This document shows, piece after piece, positions 1 through 10,760 of a stretch of DNA of 64,000 nt. The notes beneath the pieces are model-generated. The model ran no database searches. It worked only from the letters and a program-made list of their open reading frames with translations, and had not been told where the DNA came from. The stretch spans positions 310,001 to 374,000 of the forward strand of contig JANVAS020000222.1 of NCBI GenBank assembly GCA_027563935.2. The letters run 5' to 3'. Within the stretch, counting starts at the first letter, position 1, and every line of letters begins with the position of its first letter. Made by a program: the position numbers and the translations under genes. The DNA is from Costus lasius (lineage: Eukaryota; Streptophyta; Magnoliopsida; Zingiberales; Costaceae).

Positions 1-657
1 ATGTTCCCCAGACCTGATGTGGTCCATCATAGGTTCCGCAGCTCGATACAAATTGCTGCACATAGTCCCAGATGTTCGCAACATGCCGGACTGTCTCGAG
101 GGTGCCCCTCGCAGAACACCTCAAATTCCTAGAAAGGAACTGAACCTCGACCTCCGTTTTAAGCTTCTTCCAAGAGAGCTTACAGGCTAGATCGATCCTG
201 AATAAGTTGGGAGCGGTCTGAATCCGCCCAGACAATTTCGCATTTCTAGGGAGATACGCTATGCAAGCTTGGGCCCAAGCTTGCTCCCCCTCGGGGATCT
301 GAATAACCTAGGGATATGTTTCCATATCCAAAGGAGAGTTCTCAACTCCTGTGGAGCAACACACACCTCGGAAGAGGGTAGGCTCCGGGACAAGTCGTCG
401 TATGACAGTCCCCTAACCGCGATCGCCTGCAGTCGATGCTATCGAAGCCGCCATAGCGCACTTTAGCAACACGACTTCCGCCTGGGATGCCTCTAGCTCC
501 TCGGCGAGCCGTGCCACCTGAGCTATGAGGTGCTCATTGGAGACGAGTAGTGTGGAGATGATCTCCACTGAGATGCGGGGATCCAAAACCCCATCTCCGA
601 CTATGTCCAGGAGGGACAATAGTCTACTATCGGTCGAAGACTCCATCTGCACGCGGG
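1..657 (-). pseudogene. gag-like gene of gypsy-like element G1, main part (degenerate, runs off window)
   Basis: Read on the minus strand from 657 to 1, one frame stays open for about 219 codons apart from two TAG codons (415-413 and 310-308). The N-terminal part is rich in Leu, Ala and Glu and looks helical or coiled-coil. The rest has spaced Trp/Leu/Phe residues, as retrotransposon gag proteins do. The first codons lie at 10703-10680, on the far side of copia element A1. The frame runs in phase across the insertion once A1 and one target-site copy are set aside. It leaves the window at base 1, so the rest of the element is outside. Assignment to gypsy rather than another LTR class is inferred from the long GC-rich LTR and the gag style; no pol is visible. 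The two TAGs could be decayed CAG codons. Confidence 0.55.
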
Positions 658-2545
658 TGTTGGGGTATGCCCTTAAGGCTAATGTTTGAGGCCTTGGGTT
701 ATTATCAGTATCATGTATAAACTATGTTTATAAAGGCAATGGTTGTTATTCAGGTTGTTACATTATCTGCTGCTATATGTATACTTCTGAATAATGTCTC
801 AATGGTGTTCAGCTTCGCTGACATGCAGTATAGTCCTTAGTCGAGATATCTTGGTGAACATGAGACAGCCTTGATATGATTGAGACTAATATGTGTTCTA
901 ATCTTATAGGATGCTTCGAGCATGGAATAAGATGTAGACTCATAGGTGCATTGGATGTACTGGACTGACCCTACTTAGGATATTCAATTGCTTGTCACGA
1001 TGTGAATAATCCTTATATGCAAACAAGTGGCATATTTCCTCTGACTTGAGATCACTTGTGTTTCTAAATGATGATTGGCATTGTCTTGAGGTAGTTCAAT
1101 ATCATTTGAAATATAATGGTTATAGATTATCTTGGATAATGAGCATGAGTCATGTTAGGGCACTAGTGATAGATATAGGATTGCCTTCTCCTTGTTTGGA
1201 GTGTGATGTTCTAAAGGGCCCCCTGTATGAGATGGTTGAGAAAGTGTATGGCCATACCCAGATGACTATGTTCATCTGATCTAGCCACTCTCATCATGTT
1301 GGAGTTACAGGCTTGACACGCTTGTCCAACGAGAACATCCAGTGGCAAAGAAAACACATATGTCAAGTGACTTGGGTTCACACTTGTGCTATGGTTTGGA
1401 GTAGTCTTGGAAGACTCTTTCCTTTATATCGGGAGACAGTGATGTGTTGCTAGATACCCCTCTCTGATCGTGATAACGTAAGTTATCGTTACCGACATTT
1501 AAAGGAAACCCTTAGGGTCGCACAATTTGATGATATGGCTTACTTATGTCAGATCGTGTGGACTGAATTGTTTTGGTTCAGTTTAAAGGAGTTTAAACTC
1601 TGATTGTAAGTGAGATCTGGTCTGATCATGTTTGATTGATTAGGGCTTGAGATCGGTAAGCTTCGATCGAGAGAATTGATGCTTGATCGATGAGATCAAG
1701 AGCATCAAGAGATGTGTGGTTAGATCTTGAGCCTTTTTGGTTTAATGAGATCTAGACCATGTCTTGGTTTGATTTGGTCTTTGAACCAAAGTCAATTGAA
1801 CCGGTTCACTTATGTGAACGCATGGTTCAATTAAAGGGGGCGTTTTGATTGGTTCACTAAGCGTGAACGTATGAAGTCATGACTTACTATTTTTGGAAGC
1901 CATGACACTTCCCCACGAATAGAAAACGCCTCAACGCCTCTCTCGCCTTAAGCTCTCTCGTGTGTCTCATCTCCAAGAGGGTGAAAGAAGGTATTCGGCC
2001 AGCCAAGAAAACATCTGATCTCCTTCATGCGACTAGGACACTTTGGAGAGCTTTGCTAGCACAAGGTTCACGCCAAGGGAGGAAGCCATCGCCATCTTGT
2101 GTGCGTCGACTTTGGAGGAGAGCCGCATCGCTGATGGAGGGCCAAACACAGCTCCTAGAAGATCCACTAGGGCTCGGAGGAAGCCCATCAGGTATGGCTT
2201 CACTTAGAGTCCACTTTCCTTTTTAGTACTTTCCATATTTGCATTGCATGGCATGATAGGTTAGTTCCACCCAAAAGTCTACCATATAGTTTATTTTTAT
2301 GAATGTTGTTGGTAGGTTGTGCATTGTAATATCATGGTAGGTTAGTGCATGTAGTTTGGACATATTTAAAGATGGCTCAAGGGATACAAGTTAGCTAGCT
2401 CACTCTACTCCAAGAAGCTAGTTCCCATTTTGGAAGGTTCACTTCAAAGACTTCAAACTCAACTCAACACCAAGCTCCACTTCAATTACTCCCTTCCAAT
2501 TGAAGAGAGGTCACATCATGGAATCAACTTGCGCCATCTACACCA

Positions 2546-2665
2546 ATCAAGGAGGCGCTACATCAAGATCCACCTATCAAGGAGGCGCCCCATCAAGATC
2601 CATCATTCAAGGAGGCGCTCCATCTAGATCCACCAATCAAGGGGCGCCTAATCTAGATCCACAAA
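2546..2665 (+). repeat. 30-bp tandem repeat, about 4 units, inside X1
   Basis: Units start at 2546, 2576, 2606 and 2636, each built on ATCAAGGAGGCGC then CATCAAGATCCAC. The period is a multiple of three, so one frame reads a 10-residue repeat (NQGGAPSRST-like) within the open frame 2500-2799. X2 keeps a shorter version in a frame read at 40674-40327. There is no evidence of translation. Confidence 0.85.
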
Positions 2666-2933
2666 TCATGGTGAATACTTCCTTCATCTCATTGCCGCCC
2701 AATCCAACTTGGAAGGAATTCAAATTCAGCCAACTCTCCACCCATGCGACATCAACACAAGGAAGGAGCCAAATTCGAAATTCAAATGCCTTCCTTTGAA
2801 GACTCTCCAAAGAAGACAACAATATCAGCCCATTAATTGCCTTGTCATTAATTTTTGATTTCTCCCATTTATGTAAGGGGCGCAAGGGGCCAATGACCAC
2901 CTTGCCCTCACCTTATCTTCATCCCTAGCCGCC

Positions 2934-2940
2934 TATAAAT
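2934..2940 (+). promoter_or_regulatory. TATA box of LTR X1
   Basis: TATAAAT in the context GCCGCCTATAAATATG, upstream of a leader-like stretch. The same box is present in X2 (40173-40167, minus strand). Its position inside an LTR supports a Pol II promoter; the transcription start is not determined. Confidence 0.55.
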
Positions 2941-3839
2941 ATGTCCCCATCGCATCATGTGCATAGAAGCATTGTTGAAATATATTGTTGACTAGTTTCC
3001 TAGCCAAAGAAAGGTGCTTGTGTCGCCTACCTCTTCTCCTTAGGGTGCTTGTGTCGCCCAAAGCCCCCCTCATCTTCCCCTTTCCCCCTCCAAGAGCCGA
3101 GACTCCCTTCCCCTCTCCTCATCATCACTTCATCCAAGTCAAGCCGAGAGCCTTCAACATCAAAGCAAGAACACAACAACTCAAGTGGCGCATAGAACAT
3201 GGAAGCAATCCTTGATCTCTTCAAGGCGACTCTATAAGTTAAGTGTTCTAACCTCTTGTGTTCTTTCTTCATACAACTTAAGAGCATCTTACTACACTTC
3301 CCTTGCAATTGTAGGAGTTGGCGCAAGGAAAGGAGTTTGGCGCATCCCTCTTCCCTTTTCTCCCCCCCCCCCCCCCTCTTAGTTAGTCCAATACTTGTGT
3401 TAGCAAGAGAATTTGGAGGACTAGCCTCCCTCTTGACTTTTGATTGTGTAGTTATTTAATCTGTTTTATAACTCACCCACGCCTGTGTGGGATTGCTGAT
3501 TGCCCTATGTGTAACCTGCACCTTCCATCAGAGTAGGACCGGTGAAGAACGGGAAGGACGGTCCTTCTATTCTCAAGGACCGCACTGTAAGTCTTCTTTA
3601 CAATTATTGTCATTTACTTTGAAGCAAGTAGTGTAGCTCTATCTTCTTTCTTGCAAGTAGTTAATTCGGTTTTCTTATTAAAAAATACAAAAACACTATT
3701 TTCAAACTTCGTTAGTTTAAATTCGGTTTTCTCTACTCTATAAAAATACAAAACACTATTTTCGAAAATCGTTGTTTGCATTCTTTGTGAATTACCCCTA
3801 CATCAATCGCCCTCTTGCTTCCAAGTCGCCATCCAAACA

Positions 3840-5285
3840 ATGGCAACGGTAAGATCACAACTTGATCTTTGCAAGTTTTAAGTTGATCATATATTCATGC
3901 CACATGCGATCCACATGAAACCTAAAGTTTCCGCCCATGCAAAATTTTAGAAGTGCATGCGTTTAGGGTTTCACCCCCCCACTTTCAATTGGTATCAGAG
4001 CGAGGTTTCGGTATGATCTATATGATTGCTTCTTTGTGTGATCCATGCTTGGTTTATAAGTAGATCTAAGCCAAATCATCATGCAAAAATACATGCTAGA
4101 CTTTAGATGTATTTTGGGTTTTACTTATTGTTGCGCATGATGTATGTTGGCGCATGTTGAAAGTTGTTTTTACCAAAAACTTAACATCTTGCGCGCCATC
4201 CACTTAGATCTATGAGCGCCTACTTGATATACTTAGACGGGTTACTAGGGTTGAAGTCGTCAGTCTAGTATGGACCCAACAGCCTGATCAGACCATCTGA
4301 CAGCCTAGATGGGTCGACCAGATAGCACCTATGCGCAAGCATGAGGTGGCTATAGGTCGATTGCAGAAGGGCGTGTAGCGATGTCTGATTGAGGCAACCA
4401 GTGAACGATCATGATTAAGGCCCGGGGTCACACCCGCTTGCCAGAAATCATGTGGGACGTTCAGCCCTTAAGGCATGCATTGTTGACCATGAGGTCGACG
4501 CAAGTCAGTTATGACTTGGTGCATGCAAGGGCAGTGGGTCTGACTTGGTCTGATGAGTGGATCCCTATTAATGGACCGTTGTAAGGTAGTAGGGCACATA
4601 AGGAAATAAAATTGATACCATGGGGTTTTTCAAAAATTTTACTTTCCTGTTTGGATCACATGTTGTTTGTTTAACCTGATTGCATGTCTATTTCATCTTA
4701 TGTGGGCTGCCCTATTTGTGTGCTGTGCTAGGGCCTGCGTGCCTGGATTAATTAATTGTAAATTATTATTGTGATCTGCGAATCACATTTCAATTTATGT
4801 TAATGTGTAATTGACCTGCGAGTCAAATCATGTCTAGATAGATTAAAATGTAGACATGAGCACATGAGCACACATGGCAGAGGCGCTTGCAGCAAGTGGC
4901 TTCACCAGGTGGGAGGTCTAGAGTTGGACTCTACTACAGGCGCATCTGAGCTGCAGAGGGCGCTTGGGCCCGGGCTGGGCCAGATGAAATGCAAAAGACC
5001 CATGAAGAGCTCAAGTGAAGACTTGTGTAAAATTAGGGTTTTACTTAGGCTTAATGGGCGTTTACCAGTGATTAGTGCTTGAACTCTCTGTGCATCTTAT
5101 CTCGCCTGAGCGGGACGCAGAGACCAAGTATGAAATCTGGATCCCATCTCACTAAAAGAGTTTTACTCTTTCGGACTGTTTTATTGGATTTTTCAGTCAG
5201 ATAAAATAGTGAGAAAAGAATCATTCTTAAGTCCTGGATTGATTCTAACATCGATACTGACCTTGTTGTTCTTGCTTTGTTGTAG
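3840..5285 (+). other. Candidate LTR coding exon (3840-3848) plus intron (3849-5285) of A1
   Basis: ATG GCA ACG at 3840-3848 is followed by GTAAGA. A pyrimidine-rich tract ending TTGTTGTAG stops at 5285, and the next base starts seven codons in frame with gag. The 1437-nt intron would include the LTR tail and the primer-binding site. It is shorter than in A2 (1936) and A5 (1978) because A1 lacks roughly 480 bp of leader, joined at about 5066. The three-copy conservation of frame and splice sites is seen; actual splicing is inferred. Confidence 0.5.
3990..4001 (+). promoter_or_regulatory. Primer-binding site of A1 (initiator-Met tRNA type)
   Basis: TGGTATCAGAGC lies two bases after the 5' LTR end. 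It matches the plant initiator methionine tRNA 3' end complement used by most plant copia elements. Confidence 0.9.
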
Positions 5286-8200
5286 ATTCCTGCAGCAACG
5301 AACACCACAGGGTTCAATGTGCGATCCTTACTGGAAAGGGAGAAGTTTGCTGGGCCAAACTTCTCAGACTGGTACGGACACCTTAAGATTGTTCTTAAGG
5401 CTGAGAGGAAGCTGTATGCCCTTGAGACGGCAATACCGCCTCAACCCGCTGCGAACGCCGCAAGGGCGGTTCGGGATGCTTATGAGAAGCATGTCAATGA
5501 TAGCATTGATGTCGCTTGCCTTATGCTTGCGTCTATGACGCTAGAGCTACAGCGTCAGCATGAGGATTTATCTGCTATTGAAATTATAGCAAATCTCAAG
5601 ATGTTGTATGCTGCACAGGCAAGGACAGAACGCTATAACTTGACAAAACTTTTCTTTCAGAGCAAACTGACTGAAGGAAGTCCAGTGGGAGCTCACGTAC
5701 TCAAGATGATTGGGTACAAAGAGGCTCTAGAGAAACTGGGACATACCGTCAATCAGGAGCTTGTTGTAGACATTATCTTGCAGTCTCTCCCGGTCTCTTT
5801 CGATCCGTTCATCATTAATTTTAATATGAACAAGATCGACTGTACACCGGCAGAGTTACTGAATATGCTCTGTACTACAGAGCAGACTCTTGAAAAGGGA
5901 AAGCCTTCATCCTCTGTCTTGATGGTTCCTTCAAGGAACAAGAAGAAGGGGAAGAAGGGCAAAGCCCCTATCAAGAGCTATAACAAAGCTCTGAAACAAA
6001 AGATGAAGCGGTCAAAGTAATACAGATGTTTCCATTGTGGCCAGTTGGGTCACTAGAAAAAGGGCTGTAAAGCGCTCCAAGGAGACAAGAAGGGAAGCAA
6101 GGCTTTCGCTTCTGGCTCAGGTATTTTCGTGACTGAAGTCATGGTATCTTCTTCTATTTCATGGGTGTTGGACACTGCATGTGGAGTTCACATTTGTTCA
6201 AATGTACAGGAACTCAAGAGAAGAAGACAGGTGGGACAGCATGAGGTGGACCTACGAGTTGGAAACGGGGCACGGATTGCTGCTGTTGCTGTAGGACAAT
6301 ATAACATCTCTTTACCATCTGGTCTTGTATTAGAACTTGACAATTGTTATTTTGTGCCGAGCATAACTAAGAATATTATCTCTATTCCTGCTCTTGTCAG
6401 GAAAGGGTTTTCCTTTGAATGCAAAACTTTAAAGTGTTGTATTTCATTTGATAATATTGTTTATGCTACTGGGTCGATTAACAATGGGTTATTCATGTTG
6501 GACATGGAATGTTCTGTACAACAAATTGATAATAAGAAAGCCAAGTATGCTGATGACAGCACCTTGCTATGGCATAGTCGTTTAGGCCATATTAACAAGA
6601 AGCGCATTAAGCGGTTGCATGACCATGGACTGTTGGGATCATTCTCCTATGAGGAGCTTGATACATGCAAAGCTTGTTTAATGGGCAAAATGACGAAGAC
6701 TCCTTTTTCCAACAAAGGTCAAAGGGCTTCAGGTTTACTTGACCTCATTCACAGTGATGTGTGTGGGCCATTTAGTAAACATGCCAGAGGTGGCTATTCA
6801 TACTTCATTACCTTTACTGATGATTTCAGTAGATATGGTTATGTCTATTAATGAGACATAAGAGTGAATCTTTTGACAAGTTCAAAGAGTTCAAAAATGA
6901 AGTACAGAATCAGTTAGGCCGGAATATCAAGGCACTTCGATCAGATCGAGGTGGAGAATACTTGAGTCGAGAGTTTACTGACTATCTGAAGGAGTGTGGG
7001 ATTATCTCACAGCTCACTCCGCCAGGAACACTGCAATGGAATGGTGTGTCCGAGAGGAGAAATAGAACCTTATTGGATATGGTTCGTTCAATGATGAGTC
7101 AGGCTACTCTACCTTACTCCTTTTGGGGATTTGCACTGGAAACAGCTGCAAAGGTACTAAACCGAGTGCCATCCAAGGCCGTTTCAAAGACTCCATATGA
7201 GTTATGGTATGGGAAACAGCCGAGCTTGACATTTATTAAAATCTGGGGTTGCGAGGCTTATGTCAAAAAGCTCGCCTCTGGGAAACTAGAGAGCAGATCT
7301 TATAAATGTATCTTTGTCGGTTACCCTAAAGAAACTAAGGGTTATTATTTCTACGATCCCAAAGAGAACAAAGTATTTGTTGCTCGTACGGCTATTTTTC
7401 TTGAGAAGGAATTTCTTCTGCAAGAGGCCAGTGGGAGAGAAATAAAACTGGATGAAAGTCCAGAAGAGGGACAAAGTAGTCAAGCTCAGTTGGATGAGCC
7501 TGAGCAAATGAAACAGGTTGATGTTCAACCTGAGGCTCAGATATCACGGGAACCGCGAAGATCGGGAAGGATCCGTCGATAGCATGAGCGCTATGACGGA
7601 GTCTACATCATTGATGATGAACCCCTTACTTATGCGGATGCGGTCAGTGGACCGGAATCAGCAAGATGGCTTGATGCTATGCGAGCCGAGATGGACTCCA
7701 TGTTAGATAACCAAGTCTGGGATTTGGTTGATCCGCCTCCGGGAGTAATCCCTATAGGCTGTAAGTGGATCTTCAAAAAGAAGATTGACATGGATGGTAA
7801 CGTGGTTACCTATAAAGGCAGACTAGTTGCGAAAGGTTTCAAACAAATCTACGGAATAGATTATGATGAAACTTTCTCTCCTGTAGCTATGTTCAAGTCT
7901 ATTCGGATTATTCTCGCGATAGCAGCATATTATGATTATGAGATCTGGCAAATGGATGTGAAGACTGCTTTCCTTAATGGAAAACTAGAAGAGGATGTGT
8001 ATATGACACAACCTGAAGGTTTCATCAATCCATCAGATCGTCATAAAATATGCAAATTAAAGAAGTCCATTTATGGACTAAAACAAGCATCTAGAAGCTG
8101 GAATATTCGTTTTGATGAATCAGTTTGTGAATTTGGTTTCATCAAAAATGAAGATGACCCGTGTGTATATAAGAGATTTAGTGGGAGCGTGATTACTTTC

Positions 8201-9193
8201 CTAGTCCTCTACGTCGATGATATCTTGATCATTGGAAACGATATTCCTGAACTGCATGCCGTCAAAGCATGGTTAAGAAAATGTTTCCAGATGAAAGATT
8301 TAGGAGAAGCAGCCTATGTATTAGGTGTGCAGATCTACAGAGATAGATCTAAGAGGCTTATCGGGCTGTGCCAGAGTACTTACATTGATAAAGTCCTGGA
8401 GAGATTCCATTTAGAAAATTCTAAAAGAGGATATCTTCCAGTCAGACATGGTCTGAATCTTTCAAAGAGCCAGTGTCCTCAAACACAGTCTGAGAAAGAT
8501 GAAATGGACAATACGCCTTATGCTTCGGCTATTGGATCCATCATGTATGCGATGTTGTGTACTCGCCCAGACGTCGCTTACGGGTTAAGCGTGACCAGTC
8601 GATTCCAAAGTAATCCAGGTAAGGCACACTGGATTGCGGTCAAGAACATTTTAAAATATCTTCGGAGGACCAAAGATATGTTCTTGATTTATGGAGGTCA
8701 GGAAGAACTCAGTATTGAAGGATATACTGACGCTTCGTTCCAATCTGACCAGGATGATTTCCGATCGCAATCAGGCTATGTTTTTAGCTTGAATGGAGGA
8801 GCAGTGGTGTGGAAAAGTTTCAAACAATCAATTGTTGCTGATTCCACAACAGAAGCCGAGTATGTTGCAGCCTCAGAAGCATCCAAGGAGGCAGTGTGGA
8901 TTCGTAAGTTCGTTCAAGAACTTGGTGTTGTTCCTTCGAGTGCAGATCCATTAGTTATCTTCTGTGATAACACTGGAGCAATAGCACAAGCAAAGGAACC
9001 ACGGTCACACCAGAAGTCCAAGCACATACAGAGAAGGTTTCATTTGATCCGTGAGATCATAGATCGTGGAGAGATCAAGATCTGCAAGGTTCATACAGAT
9101 GACAATCTAGCTGACCCGCTTACAAAGCCTCTGGCGCAGCAGAAGCATGAGAAGCACTGTAATAATATGGGTCTGAGATTTCTCAACCATTAG
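5286..9193 (+). pseudogene. A1 gag-pol polyprotein, multiply disabled
   Basis: Full domain order is visible: gag (about 5307-6010), CCHC knuckle (6020-6075), protease with DTACG (around 6170), integrase HHCC and DD35E regions (about 6570-7080), reverse transcriptase with YVDD (around 8215), and RNase H to the stop at 9191-9193. Lesions against the sister copies are: the gag ATG changed to ACA (5307-5309), TAA at 6018-6020, Trp to TAG inside the knuckle (6054-6056), a 1-bp deletion near 6849 that shifts frame in integrase, and Gln to TAG at 7580-7582. The RT/RNase H part (7679-9193) is uninterrupted. The loss of ATG may be irrelevant if translation starts in the LTR exon. This copy cannot make a full polyprotein. 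Confidence 0.93.
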
Positions 9194-9213
9194 ATTAAGT
9201 GCAAGTGGGAGAT

Positions 9214-10679
9214 TGTTGGGGTATGCCCTTAAGGCTAATGTTTGAGGCCTTGGGTTATTATCAGTATCATGTATAAACTATGTTTATAAAGGCAATGGTT
9301 GTTATTCAGGTTGTTGCATTATCTGCAGCTATATGTATACTTCTGAATAATGTCTCAATGGTGTTCAGCTTCGCTGACATGCAGTATAGTCCTTAGTCGA
9401 GATATCTTGGTGAACATGAGACAGCCTTGATATGATTGAGACTAATATGTGTTCTAATCTTATAGGATGCTTCGAGCATGGAATAAGATGTAGACTCATA
9501 GGTGCATTGGATGTACTGGACTGACCCTACTTAGGATATTCAATTGCTTGTCACAATGTGAATAATCCTTATATGCAAACAAGTGGCATATTTCCTCTGA
9601 CTTGAGATCACTTGTGTTTCTAAATGATGATTGGAATTGTCTTGAGGTAGTTCAATATCATTTGAAATATAATGGTTATAGATTATCTTGGATAATGAGC
9701 ATGAGTCATGTTAGGGCACTAGTGATAGATATAGGATTGCCTTCTCCTTGTTTGGAGTGTGATGTTCTAAAGGGGCCCCCTGTTTGAGATGGTTGAGAAA
9801 GTGTATGGCCATACCCAGATGACTATGTTCATCTGATCTAGCCACTCTCATCATGTTGGAGTTACAGGCTTGACACGCTTGTCTAACGAGAACATCCAGT
9901 GGCAAAGGAAACACATATGTCAAGTGACTTGGGTTCACACTTGTGCTATGGTTTGGAGTAGTCTTGGAAGACTCTTTCCTTTATATCGGGAGACAGTGAT
10001 GTGTTGCTAGATACCCCTCTCTGATCGTGATAACGTAAGTTATCGTTACAGACATTTAAAGGAAACCCTTAGGCGAGAGAGAATTGATGCTTGATCGATG
10101 AGATCAAGAGCATCAAGAGATGTGTGGTTAGATCTTGAGCCTTTTTGGTTTAATGAGATCTAGACCATGTCTTGGTTTGATTTGGTCTTTGAACCAAAGT
10201 CAATTGAACCGGTTCACTTATGTGAACGCATGGTTCAATTAAAGGGGGCGTTTTGATTGGTTCACTAAGCGTGAACGTATGAAGTCATGACTTACTATTT
10301 TTGGAAGCCATGACACTTCCCCACGAATAGAAAATGCCTCAACGCCTCTCTCGCCTTAAGCTCTCTCGTGTGTCTCGTCTCCAAGAGGGTGAAAGAAGGT
10401 ATTCGGCCAGCCAAGAAAACATCTGATCTCCTTCATGCGACTAGGACACTTTGGAGAGCTTTGCTAGCACAAGGTTCACGCCAAGGGAGGAAGCCGCATC
10501 GCCCTCTTGCTTCCAAGTCGCCATCCAAACAATGGCAACGGTAAGATCACAACTTGATCTTTGCAAGTTTTAAGTTGATCATATATTCATGCCACATGCG
10601 ATCCACATGAAACCTAAAGTTTCCGCCCATGCAAAATTTTAGAAGTGCATGCGTTTAGGGTTTCACCCCCCCACTTTCA
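9214..10679 (+). repeat. A1 3' LTR
   Basis: Preceded by the purine-rich tract AAGTGGGAGAT (9203-9213). At 1466 bp it is short because it lacks about 155 bp present in the 5' LTR (joined near 10072, after CCCTTAGG) and about 37 bp at 10495 (between two GCC copies). It lacks X1 and so records the pre-insertion site. Confidence 0.92.
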
Positions 10680-10703
10680 ACGGGCAGGAAGGTTCGTCGA
10701 CAT
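10680..10703 (-). pseudogene. gag start fragment of G1
   Basis: ATG at 10703-10701 on the minus strand opens a frame of seven full codons, then meets A1. The frame continues in phase at 657. The start codon lies 44 nt downstream of the primer site, unusually close for a plant gypsy element, but no other ATG in frame precedes it. Confidence 0.5.
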
Positions 10704-10746
10704 ACAAGTACGACGCTCGTACGAGTTGGAACGTGCAGACACTGGC

Positions 10747-10758
10747 CTCTGATACCAA
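10747..10758 (-). promoter_or_regulatory. Primer-binding site of G1
   Basis: On the minus strand TTGGTATCAGAG follows the LTR end GGGCGTGACA by two bases (GC). It is complementary to the initiator-Met tRNA 3' end and fixes the orientation and LTR boundary of G1. Confidence 0.75.
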
Positions 10759-10760
10759 GC

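Larger units (their letters stand above)
2132..3805 (+). mobile_element. Solo LTR X1 (LTR family X) inserted in A1 5' LTR
   Basis: 1674 bp, starting TGATGG and ending CATCA, flanked by ATCGC at 2127-2131 and 3806-3810. The A1 3' LTR has the uninterrupted site (around 10497-10505), so this is a direct filled/empty comparison. It has a TATAAAT box at 2934-2940, four 30-bp tandem units (2546-2665) and a 15-C run at 3362-3376. No internal region or second LTR is present, so a solo LTR left by LTR-LTR recombination is the simplest reading. A second copy (X2) lies at 39310-40952. Confidence 0.88.
658..3987 (+). repeat. A1 5' LTR (enlarged by solo LTR X1)
   Basis: Starts TGTTGGGG, ends TTCA. Without the 1674-bp X1 insertion and its 5-bp duplication it is about 1651 bp, close to the other family-A LTRs (1667-1699). 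Candidate promoter features shared by all copies are a TTTATAT box near 1423 and, about 45 bp downstream, an inverted repeat GATAAC-GTAA-GTTATC (1472-1487). Near its 3' end it carries ATG GCA ACG followed directly by GTAAGA (3840-3854), a candidate first coding exon and splice donor. Confidence 0.92.
658..10679 (+). mobile_element. Ty1/copia element A1 (family A), full length but inactive
   Basis: Seen: terminal repeats starting TGTTGGGGTATGCC and ending CTTTCA (658-3987 and 9214-10679), a primer site next to the 5' LTR, gag-pol between them, and a purine-rich tract just before the 3' LTR. The flanks are GCGGG (653-657) and ACGGG (10680-10684), a 5-bp duplication with one mismatch. The two LTRs differ by roughly ten substitutions by eye, and each carries a private large indel. 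A1 is therefore older than A5. It sits in the gag gene of G1 and its 5' LTR hosts solo LTR X1. Confidence 0.93.

Noticed and set aside
2546..2665. CRISPR-like repeat array
   Set aside because: Units are contiguous with no spacers, in a eukaryotic LTR; it is a minisatellite.
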